DNA of 23,351 nt from JBBIRT01 sp037441725 (GTDB lineage Bacteria > Desulfobacterota > BSN033 > UBA1163): positions 1 through 23,351 of the forward strand of contig JBBIRT010000045.1 of assembly GCA_037441725.1 (NCBI GenBank), written 5' to 3'. The notes below the pieces were generated by a model. The model was not told the origin of the DNA and made no database searches. It saw only the letters and a list, made by a program, of their open reading frames with translations. The position numbers were made by a program, and so were the translations under genes. Shown in pieces: positions 7,209 to 14,039 of this stretch (position 1 is the stretch's first letter; each line of letters begins with the position of its first letter).

Positions 7209-10145
7209 CTAATAAATTCTTTTTTCTTCCACATAAAGATCACCTAATTTCAGAAGGGATTCCTCCGCCAAATCCGTTAAATGGGGGTAGAGATAGATGA
7301 CCTTTGAAAATTGAATGAGGGCTGACTCTCGATTTCCAACTCCCCAATAGGCCTCTCCCAACTTGAATTGGGAAAGACTGGCCACCTTCTCATCAGAGCT
7401 TTTGGTTGCCACCGTGAGAGCGGTGATCGCCTCACTAAACCTTTTTTGAAGAAGGTAGAGGCTCCCCAATCGGAGCTGCCCCTCAAACTGGATCTCCTCG
7501 TTAGGGAAAGTATTGATCAAATCTTTTAAGATCTTCTCCGCCTGATCCATCCTCCCCAGACCCTGATAGGCCTCTTCCATCCCTAAATAGACTCTCTTCA
7601 TTAACGGGTGCTGGGGGTTACTCTTCATAATCCACTCAAACCGCTCAAGGGATTTCAAGAATTGGTTGAGACGGAGGTAAAGCTCTCCAAGTTCCGCATA
7701 AGCCTCCATGAGAAGGTGGCCCTTGGGATAATTGCGGATCACCTTCTCCATCTCCTCAATGGCCTCAGGCCATTTCTTTTCTTGAATCATCAGCTGAGCA
7801 ATTCGAAACTGGGCCTCTTCTGCCCATTCACTGGTGGGGTACAGTTTGACCAACTCCCGATAAGTTTTTATCGCCCTCTCATTCATTCGTCCTTGGTAAT
7901 AATAATCTCCAAGGTGCATCAACACCTGACTGGCCATGGAATGTTGAGGATAAAGTTTTATAAAGGCCTCCACTCTTGAAATGAAAGAATCATATTTCTT
8001 CTCCTGAAAGGAACAGAGGAGGATTCCATATTCGGCCTCAGGGGCCTCTTTTGACTTGGGATAGACCTTTAGCACTTGAGAGTAAGCCTGGATGGCCTGA
8101 GTATACCGTTTAAGATTATAATAACCATCCCCTATCTTTAAAAGGGCTGAAGGGACCAGAGAACTCTCTGGGTACTTTTGGAGGAGTCTTTGGAATACTT
8201 CAATGGCCTGAGTAAAATCCTTCTTCCGAAAATAAGACCATCCGATCCAGTAATAGGATTCATCACTATAATGCCCTTTTGGGTTCAATTCCAAAAGGGT
8301 TTGAAACTGCTTAATTGCCTCATCAAACCTCTCCTCTCGATAGGCTATCCAACCAAGGAGATAGTAGGCTTTCTCTTTCTCTCTGTCCCCATTGGTCATA
8401 GAGACCAAACGGATTAAATAATTCTTTGCTTTCTGATAATCATTCTCGTTTAAGTAACACTCCCCGACCCTTAGGAAAATGGAAGGAAGATCCTGATATT
8501 GGGGAAATTCATTAATGATCCTTAAAAAATATTGATTGGCCTCTTTCCATTCACGTCTTTGGAAATGGTACCACCCCAAACCATTCAGTCCTTTTGGATA
8601 CCAGGAGGGATCTCCCTGGAGCTGTTGAATGTATTCCGTCCCCCTTTGCGGATCCTTGATTAAGAGCGAGGCCTCAATCAACCAATAGAGAATCTCATTC
8701 TTCTCCTCCACCTCAGGAAAATCACTAAGGAGCTTCTCCCAATATTGAATGGCCTTCTCATAATTTTTTAGATGAAACTGAGAGTATCCCAATCTGGAGA
8801 AGATAAAGGGGTCAAGCCTCGCCCTCTTCTTATTTTCAAGGGACATATGGTAATAATTCGTAGCTCCCTGATAATCTTTTTGATTGAAAAGGCTTTCCCC
8901 AATCATAAAATAGACCCATTCGTGGAGTTCGCTCTCAGGATAGGCCATGAGGAATTGACGAAACGTAGTCACGGCATTGGAATACTCTTTTTTATTAAAG
9001 TAATACTGTCCGATATCAAAAAGGCATTGCTCCGCCCATGGGGACGAAAGAAAATGAGAAAGAAACCTCTGGTAAAGATAAATGGCCTTTTCCACCTCTT
9101 CATTTCCCAAATAGGTCTTTATAACTCCCCAAAAGATGGGATCGGAAAGGGGGGTACCCGGGTAAGTGATCAGGATCTTTTCAAAAACCTTTCTTGCTTC
9201 AAAATATTGGCCAAGGGAGAGATAACTCCAAGCTAAGGCGTAACCAGCACTCTCTTCTAAAGGATGTTTGGGGAATCTTCTCATGAAACCCTTAAACTGA
9301 TCAACAGCCTCCTTGAATCTTTTAAGTCTAAAATAACTCACGCCAATCAAATATTCTGCTTCAGCTCTCCACTTGCCATCAGGATGTTTCTGGACAAGCG
9401 TCTTCATCTCCTGCAGGGTTTCAGCATATCGACCAAGTTGATAGAGACAGTAACCTGACCAAAAAAGGGAGGATTCCGCGATGACGTGTTCAGGATTCTT
9501 CTCGTGGGCTCGATGGAAAAAACCGGTTCCCTCTTCATAGGCTCCTGACTTCAGCTTAATCCACCCACACGAATATAAGGCATAAGGGAAGAACTCATTT
9601 TCAGGATATTTCTCAACCACGGTACGGAAGTGAACGAAGGCTTCCTCATCCTTTCCCAAATGATATTTGGCCTCTCCAATCCAGTAGAGGGCCGATCCAA
9701 TCCAAGGGCTTTTGGGGTATTTGCTAATCAACTTGCGAAAGGCATGGACAGCCTCCTCAAATTCTCCTTTGAAATAGCGGTATTTTCCCTGTTCATAGAG
9801 GGCCTTATCCCCCACAAAGACCTTTGCCACCCCCACCATGAATCGGCTGGAATAGGCACAACCAGGCTGAGCAGGAGGAGGGCTCATTCTTTTCATCGGC
9901 CCTATAGAGCCTTCCCTCAAATCGAAAGATTCCACTTGGGGCTCCTCCTTTATCCCTTGGGCCACGACCATTGGAATGGGAACTTCTCTCTTCTCTATCC
10001 ATTTTGTCTCTTCTTTACCCACAAAAGTCACCTCAGAGGGGCCAGAAGGATTTCGATATTGACCTTGAGTCTGAAGAATAGGAAAAGAAAGGGTAATGGA
10101 TATGATGAGAGAAAGACTAAAAATCCTGATGAAGATATTTCCCAT
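7209..10145 (-). CDS. Giant exported tetratricopeptide-repeat protein
   Basis: This 978-residue product starts at ATG 10143-10145, which has AAAGGG six bases upstream; a TTG two codons earlier lacks this spacing. Residues 1-29 form a signal peptide (NIFIRIFSLSLIISITLSF). After a proline-rich linker to about residue 110 come roughly two dozen tandem TPR units of 34-38 residues with the recurrent pattern F/Y-x-x-A-x-x-x-F-x-x-L-x-x-x-Y-P followed by A-x-Y-x-x-G. The YPxS signature between units resembles the periplasmic YbgF/CpoB and BamD TPR type. It probably scaffolds envelope proteins in the periplasm. It stops at TAG 7209-7211, but the frame continues to a natural stop at 7104-7106 (full length 1013). 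It heads the operon with the TonB-like protein and FtsB. Confidence 0.9.
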   Translation of the reverse strand: MGNIFIRIFSLSLIISITLSFPILQTQGQYRNPSGPSEVTFVGKEETKWIEKREVPIPMVVAQGIKEEPQVESFDLREGSIGPMKRMSPPPAQPGCAYSSRFMVGVAKVFVGDKALYEQGKYRYFKGEFEEAVHAFRKLISKYPKSPWIGSALYWIGEAKYHLGKDEEAFVHFRTVVEKYPENEFFPYALYSCGWIKLKSGAYEEGTGFFHRAHEKNPEHVIAESSLFWSGYCLYQLGRYAETLQEMKTLVQKHPDGKWRAEAEYLIGVSYFRLKRFKEAVDQFKGFMRRFPKHPLEESAGYALAWSYLSLGQYFEARKVFEKILITYPGTPLSDPIFWGVIKTYLGNEEVEKAIYLYQRFLSHFLSSPWAEQCLFDIGQYYFNKKEYSNAVTTFRQFLMAYPESELHEWVYFMIGESLFNQKDYQGATNYYHMSLENKKRARLDPFIFSRLGYSQFHLKNYEKAIQYWEKLLSDFPEVEEKNEILYWLIEASLLIKDPQRGTEYIQQLQGDPSWYPKGLNGLGWYHFQRREWKEANQYFLRIINEFPQYQDLPSIFLRVGECYLNENDYQKAKNYLIRLVSMTNGDREKEKAYYLLGWIAYREERFDEAIKQFQTLLELNPKGHYSDESYYWIGWSYFRKKDFTQAIEVFQRLLQKYPESSLVPSALLKIGDGYYNLKRYTQAIQAYSQVLKVYPKSKEAPEAEYGILLCSFQEKKYDSFISRVEAFIKLYPQHSMASQVLMHLGDYYYQGRMNERAIKTYRELVKLYPTSEWAEEAQFRIAQLMIQEKKWPEAIEEMEKVIRNYPKGHLLMEAYAELGELYLRLNQFLKSLERFEWIMKSNPQHPLMKRVYLGMEEAYQGLGRMDQAEKILKDLINTFPNEEIQFEGQLRLGSLYLLQKRFSEAITALTVATKSSDEKVASLSQFKLGEAYWGVGNRESALIQFSKVIYLYPHLTDLAEESLLKLGDLYVEEKRIY

Positions 10146-10165
10146 GATCAACCCTTTCGTTAAAA

Positions 10166-10193
10166 AGTATCAAATATATAGAAAAAATGTCAA
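10166..10193 (-). promoter_or_regulatory. Sigma-70-type promoter for the TPR/TonB/ftsB operon
   Basis: On the minus strand TTGACA (10188-10193) is followed after 16 bp by GATACT (10166-10171), four of six to consensus. Predicted start is near 10159, leaving a short leader of about 14 nt that includes the AAAGGG ribosome-binding site of the TPR gene. Confidence 0.5.
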
Positions 10194-10202
10194 GGATTGA
10201 CA
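10188..10202. promoter_or_regulatory. Inverted repeat TGTCAA-N3-TTGACA of divergent -35 boxes
   Basis: A perfect TTGACA on each strand, back to back with only three bases between, lies in the divergent gap between the TPR gene and the isoaspartyl methyltransferase. The plus-strand copy (10197-10202) has no good -10 at 17 bp; the closest is TAGTCT at 10221-10226, 18 bp away. A start near 10233 would favour ATG 10276 over ATG 10231 for the plus-strand gene. It could also serve as a regulator's operator. Confidence 0.45.
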
Positions 10203-10275
10203 GGATTTTTATAACTATGGTAGTCTTTGAATGGGTCCTGACAGGGGGGAAAGTCATAAACCACTCTTCATTTCA

Positions 10276-11025
10276 ATGAGAATGAGAAAGTTAAAATTCT
10301 ACATCCTAACCTCAATGATTCTTTCAATGATCCTCATACAATGTACGAATGGAAAGAAGACCTCCGAATTAAACCCGAAAGGAAATTTCAAGACCATGCG
10401 TGACAAGATGGTGGAAACCCAAATTAAAGCGAGAGGAGTTAAAGATCCACGTGTTCTATCAGCGATGTCTAAAGTAGAGCGTCATCGATTTGTTCCTGAG
10501 GAATATGTAAACTCAGCCTATTCTGATCAGCCCTTACCCATCGGAGAAGGCCAAACCATCTCTCAACCCTATATTGTAGCGTTAATGACAGAACTATTGG
10601 AATTGAAAGGGGAGGAAAGGGTCTTAGAGATTGGGACTGGATCGGGCTATCAAGCCGCCATCTTGGCAGAACTGGTCAAAGAGGTCTATTCAATCGAAAT
10701 CATTGAATCCCTTGCTAACTCAGCAAAAAAGAAGCTTATTGAATTGGGATATAAGAATGTTTATGTTAAAGCTGGAGACGGATATTTAGGATGGCCTGAG
10801 GTGGCCCCTTTTGATGCAATCATTGTCACGGCTGCACCCGACCATATCCCAAATCCCCTGCTCGAACAATTAAAAGAGGGAGGACGGATGGTCATCCCAG
10901 TTGGAACATTTGCACAAGAGTTAAAGAAAATTGTTAAAAGGTCTGGTAAGATCGAGACGACCGATGTCATCCCTGTCGTCTTTGTCCCAATGACTGGCGA
11001 AGGGGTTAAAGGAAAGAGATATTGA
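10276..11025 (+). CDS. pcm: Protein-L-isoaspartate O-methyltransferase with an export signal
   Basis: This 249-residue SAM-dependent enzyme methylates L-isoaspartyl residues in damaged proteins for repair. Motif I is VLEIGTGSGYQAAIL. The PCMT region MSKVERHRFVPEEY, then SDQPLPIGEGQTISQPYIVA, is the isoAsp-substrate site, and GGRMVIPVG is post-motif III. The N-terminus is basic then hydrophobic (MRMRKLKFYILTSMILSMIL) with cysteine at residue 23. This looks like a lipoprotein or Sec signal, though glutamine at -1 of the cysteine is atypical for a lipobox. It is therefore probably periplasmic, unlike the usual cytosolic enzyme. An upstream in-frame ATG at 10231 is possible. The last 20 bp overlap the convergent small gene. 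Confidence 0.88.
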   Translation: MRMRKLKFYILTSMILSMILIQCTNGKKTSELNPKGNFKTMRDKMVETQIKARGVKDPRVLSAMSKVERHRFVPEEYVNSAYSDQPLPIGEGQTISQPYIVALMTELLELKGEERVLEIGTGSGYQAAILAELVKEVYSIEIIESLANSAKKKLIELGYKNVYVKAGDGYLGWPEVAPFDAIIVTAAPDHIPNPLLEQLKEGGRMVIPVGTFAQELKKIVKRSGKIETTDVIPVVFVPMTGEGVKGKRY

Positions 11026-11275
11026 CCTTCCTCCTTCTAAATCCGAGTGGGATAAAATCTTCTTTCTCTTTCTCCTCAATCTTTTTAAGACCCAGGGCAA
11101 TGAGGATCTCCCTTTTTTCTTTATCCCGTTTCGTTCGTTTTCGGTATCGCTTGAACCCCAACCTTTCTCTCATCTCGAGAAATTCAATGGGGGAGATCTC
11201 TTCAAATGTTTTTGTTCTAACCCTCATTTTTATTGCCTGCTTTTTGTCTGGGTATTCATCACTTTTAATAATCAA
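11006..11275 (-). CDS. Small basic protein of unknown function downstream of rarA
   Basis: About 89 residues if started at TTG 11273-11275 (AAGAG five bases before), or 73 residues from the ATG that begins MRVRTKTFEEISPIEF. It is rich in Lys, Arg and Glu, with a likely helical middle (LEMRERLGFKRYRKRTKRD). I do not recognise it. Reading direction, position 41 bp after rarA and sensible amino-acid composition favour a real gene over the opposite-strand ORF. Its 3' end overlaps the end of the convergent methyltransferase gene by 20 bp. A fragment of a larger protein is possible, because the frame is closed upstream by two consecutive TGA codons. Confidence 0.45.
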   Translation of the reverse strand: MIIKSDEYPDKKQAIKMRVRTKTFEEISPIEFLEMRERLGFKRYRKRTKRDKEKREILIALGLKKIEEKEKEDFIPLGFRRRKVNISFL

Positions 11276-11316
11276 ATCAACTCTTTTTCATCACGACAAG
11301 GATTCTCTCCTATTGC

Positions 11317-12663
11317 TTACTTCTTCTCCCCCCTCCTTCTCCTCCAATAGTCTAACCTCTTCTTAATCTCCTTTTCAAAACCCTGTTCAGTGGGTTGGTA
11401 GTAAATCTTCCCTTTAAGGTTTTCTGGAAGATACTCTTCTTCAACAAAATGATCAGGGTAATCATGGGGATATTTGTAATCTTTCCCGTAACCTAAATCC
11501 TTCATCAGTGTGGTCACAGGATTTCGAATATGGAATGGAACAGGCATGTTTTCAAGCTCCCGAATATCCCTCTGAACCCTCTGGTAAGCGGTATAAAGGC
11601 TGTTTGACTTTGGGGCTGTTGCCAGATAGACAGCCGCTTGTGCAAGAGCCAGATTCCCTTCGGGAAGGCCGATAAAATGGAAGGCCTCCATGGCCGCAAC
11701 CGCTACCTGCAAGGCCTGGGGATCTGCCATTCCCACGTCTTCGGATGCAAACCGAATCATCCTTCTTGCAATATAGAGAGGATCTTCTCCTGCTTCGATC
11801 ATTCTCCCAAGCCAGTAAAGGGCTGCGTCAGGATCGCTCCCTCTCAGGCTTTTATGGAGTGCTGAGATGAGGTTATAATGCTCCTCCCCGGATTTATCGT
11901 AAAGGAAGGCCTTTCTCTGAAGAACCTCCTCCAGCTCACTTTTCCGAATGTGGCGAACAGCCTCTTGATCTGGAGGAGTGGTGAGAACAACCATTTCCAG
12001 CGTATTCAGTGCGATTCTCGCATCGCCATTGGCAATTCGACAGATCCCTTTGAATACCTCTGGTTCAACCACCACAGGATATTGACCTAATCCCCTCTCT
12101 TTATCCTTCAATGCCCTTTGAAGAATTAACTCAATCTCCTCTTCTGTGAGGGAATGAAGGGTAAAGACCTTTGTACGGGAAAGCAACGGGGAGATCACTT
12201 CAAAGGAGGGATTTTCCGTCGTTGCACCAATGAGGATGATGGTCCCTCTTTCAACATGGGGAAGAAAGGCATCCTGTTGGGCCTTGTTAAATCGGTGGAT
12301 CTCATCAACAAAGAGGATGGTGCGCCTTTTATGATACTTCCATTCCTCATTCGCCTCTGAGATCACCTCCTTAATCTCTTTCACTCCAGAAAGCACTGCA
12401 CTAAAAGCAAGAAATTGGGCTCCCGTGGTGGAGGCGATGATCATGGCTAAAGTGGTCTTTCCGGATCCAGGAGGTCCCCATAAAATCATAGAGGGGAGAT
12501 GATCTGATTCGATGGCTTGTCGGAGAATCTTTCCTTGACCCAAGAGATGCTCCTGACCTACAAATTCATCTAAGGTCCTGGGTCTCATTCGATCGGCCAG
12601 AGGAGCCTCTCTCTGAAGTAAATCTCTCCCTTTTTTCTCAAAAAGATTATTTTGCTTCTTCAA
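11317..12663 (-). CDS. rarA: Replication-associated recombination protein A (RarA/MgsA AAA+ ATPase)
   Basis: A 448-residue clamp-loader-like ATPase that acts at stalled replication forks. Walker A is GPPGSGKTTLA (residues 63-73) and Walker B is ILFVDEIHRF (about 116-125). Sensor 1 is GATTENPSFEV, and the arginine-finger region is SPLLSRTKVF. The C-terminal tetramerisation part is complete (EDVGMADPQALQVAVAA, then YKYPHDYP). The N-terminus LADRMRPRTLDEFVGQEHL is standard. The only start in frame is TTG 12661-12663, preceded by a purine-rich run; the frame is closed upstream by TAA. It follows the inositol-phosphatase gene by 51 bp. Confidence 0.93.
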   Translation of the reverse strand: MKKQNNLFEKKGRDLLQREAPLADRMRPRTLDEFVGQEHLLGQGKILRQAIESDHLPSMILWGPPGSGKTTLAMIIASTTGAQFLAFSAVLSGVKEIKEVISEANEEWKYHKRRTILFVDEIHRFNKAQQDAFLPHVERGTIILIGATTENPSFEVISPLLSRTKVFTLHSLTEEEIELILQRALKDKERGLGQYPVVVEPEVFKGICRIANGDARIALNTLEMVVLTTPPDQEAVRHIRKSELEEVLQRKAFLYDKSGEEHYNLISALHKSLRGSDPDAALYWLGRMIEAGEDPLYIARRMIRFASEDVGMADPQALQVAVAAMEAFHFIGLPEGNLALAQAAVYLATAPKSNSLYTAYQRVQRDIRELENMPVPFHIRNPVTTLMKDLGYGKDYKYPHDYPDHFVEEEYLPENLKGKIYYQPTEQGFEKEIKKRLDYWRRRRGEKK

Positions 12664-12714
12664 CTCTTTCTCTTTTATTTCAGATGGAGATCCTTATGCT
12701 CGATGCCCCAAGCT

Positions 12715-13512
12715 CTATGCGTCTTTTTGTATTTCCTTTATCGTTTGAAGCATCTCTTCATGAATCAATCCATTGGAAGCAAGAATCTCGTTGGCATAGA
12801 TACTAAAGGGTTTCCCTTGAAAATCAGTAACCTTCCCTCCTGCCTCTGTAATCATCAAACTTGCTGCAGCGACATCCCAAGGATGAAGCTTAAATTCCCA
12901 AAACCCGTCAAAACGCCCTGCAGCTAAATAAGAAAGATCGATGGCGGCCGAACCTGGCCTGCGAACAGCAAAACTCTTCTTAATGAACTGACGAAAATAA
13001 CGGAGATAGAAGTCTGCATATTCCTGCACATCGTAGGGAAACCCTGTGCAGAGAAGCGATTTATTGAGTCGATCATTTTTTGAAACAGAGAGCCGTTCTC
13101 CATTGAGAAAGGCACCTTTTCCTTTTTCTGCATAGAAGAGCTCATTAAGGGTGGGGACATAAACCACCCCAAGCTGAACCTCTCCTTCGATTTCAAGTCC
13201 AATCGAGACACAGAAACAGGGAAAACCATGAAAAAAATTGGTTGTCCCATCGATGGGATCAATAATCCATTTCCAAGAAGACCCTTTCCCCTGATAGGGT
13301 GATTCTTCTGTTAAAATATCATGGTCTGGAAAAGCCTTTAAGATCATTCCCACAATCTTTTGTTCACAAAGTCGATCCACAGCCGTTACGGGGTTGAATT
13401 CCCCTTTATACTCCACAGAATGGGAATGGCCAAAATGGGCAATCTGGATTCGACCTGCCTCTTTTGCAGCCGCAATAGCCAACTGGAGATACCGATCCTC
13501 TCTCTTCATCAT
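12715..13512 (-). CDS. Inositol monophosphatase family protein (SuhB-like)
   Basis: A 265-residue Mg-dependent, Li-sensitive phosphatase-fold enzyme. All metal ligands are visible: E69-E70 in LTEES, DPIDGTTNF (residues 85-93) and WDVAAAS (W212, D213). N-terminal VTAVDRLCE is also standard. Substrates in this family include inositol-1-phosphate, fructose-1,6-bisphosphate, histidinol phosphate and 3'-phosphoadenosine 5'-phosphate. SuhB-type proteins also act in rRNA antitermination. The specific role here is undetermined. The first of two ATGs (13507-13512) has GAGG eight bases upstream. The stop TAG (12715-12717) is followed six codons later by an in-frame TAA. Confidence 0.9.
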   Translation of the reverse strand: MMKREDRYLQLAIAAAKEAGRIQIAHFGHSHSVEYKGEFNPVTAVDRLCEQKIVGMILKAFPDHDILTEESPYQGKGSSWKWIIDPIDGTTNFFHGFPCFCVSIGLEIEGEVQLGVVYVPTLNELFYAEKGKGAFLNGERLSVSKNDRLNKSLLCTGFPYDVQEYADFYLRYFRQFIKKSFAVRRPGSAAIDLSYLAAGRFDGFWEFKLHPWDVAAASLMITEAGGKVTDFQGKPFSIYANEILASNGLIHEEMLQTIKEIQKDA

Positions 13513-13542
13513 TTGACAATCCTCTTAAAAAAACTATATGAT
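13513..13542 (+). promoter_or_regulatory. Candidate sigma-70 promoter for the PaaI-like gene
   Basis: TTGACA (13513-13518) is followed by TATATG after 16 bp (13535-13540) or TATGAT after 18 bp (13537-13542). Predicted start is near 13549, giving a leader of about 60 nt that contains the palindrome CCTTTTTAAAAAGG. Its -10 overlaps that of the minus-strand promoter, so the two would compete. Confidence 0.5.
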
Positions 13543-13561
13543 AACTGAAAATTGATGTCAA
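13533..13561 (-). promoter_or_regulatory. Strong sigma-70 promoter for the IMPase/rarA operon
   Basis: Minus strand: TTGACA (13556-13561), exactly 17 bp, then TATAGT (13533-13538). The -35 is perfect and the -10 is five of six. Predicted start is about 13526, 14 nt ahead of the inositol-phosphatase ATG and its GAGG ribosome-binding site. Confidence 0.7.
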
Positions 13562-13611
13562 CCAATGGCAAGGGCGAGCCTTTTTAAAAAGGTTCATCTG
13601 GGGGGCATAAA

Positions 13612-14028
13612 ATGAAATTTGAAACCTATGGAAACTGTTTTGTTTGTGGAGAAAAGAATCCAAACGGATTACGATTAACTTTCGAAATTGACAAGAATCA
13701 ACAAACCTTAAAAACCATTTTTATCGCCAGTCCAACTTATCAGGGCTGGGACGGCCTTGTCCATGGAGGAATCATCAGTACTTTGTTAGACGAAGCCATG
13801 GCAAAATTGGTCTATGAATTAGGGTATCAAGCCGTCACTGCCTCGCTGGAGGTCAAATTTAAAAAACCAGCCCCAATTCTTAAAGCCTTAAACATCTTTG
13901 GAGAAATCACTGAGGTCAATAAAAGGTTGATTCGAGCAAAGGCTCATATCACCAACGAAGAGGGAACGATCCTTGCGACCGGAACCTCCACCTTTATCCA
14001 TTTAAATCGAAAGGGAACCCTTGGGTAG
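13612..14028 (+). CDS. PaaI-like hotdog thioesterase
   Basis: This 138-residue protein is a single hotdog domain. The motif WDGLVHGGIISTLLDEAMAK is the PaaI/acyl-CoA thioesterase signature, with the HGG turn and the catalytic acidic residue in LLDEAM. The N-terminus NCFVCGEKNPNGLRLTF (Cys-x-x-Cys then NPxGL) is typical of the subgroup related to UPF0336/THEM4-like proteins. It probably hydrolyses acyl-CoA in the cytosol; substrate unknown. GGGGGG lies six bases before the ATG. The TAG stop is followed one codon later by TAA. It is a single-gene transcription unit with its own promoter and terminator. Confidence 0.87.
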   Translation: MKFETYGNCFVCGEKNPNGLRLTFEIDKNQQTLKTIFIASPTYQGWDGLVHGGIISTLLDEAMAKLVYELGYQAVTASLEVKFKKPAPILKALNIFGEITEVNKRLIRAKAHITNEEGTILATGTSTFIHLNRKGTLG

Positions 14029-14039
14029 GATTAAAAAGG

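Noticed and set aside
1027..7211. TAG reassigned to an amino acid (genetic-code change or pyrrolysine)
   Set aside because: TAG ends four otherwise normal genes here (IMPase, PaaI-like, YciO, phosphofructokinase), and two of the four anomalous stops are TAA. Pyrrolysine is not expected in an epimerase or TPR linker, and no pyl gene is visible.
9630..10163. 177-codon plus-strand ORF
   Set aside because: It is antisense to the TPR gene and its signal peptide; composition is odd and it crosses the TPR promoter region.
11022..11366. 114-codon plus-strand ORF after pcm
   Set aside because: It is antisense to the small basic protein and the end of rarA. Its Ser/Leu/Phe-rich sequence looks like a reverse-strand shadow of Lys/Arg/Glu-rich coding.
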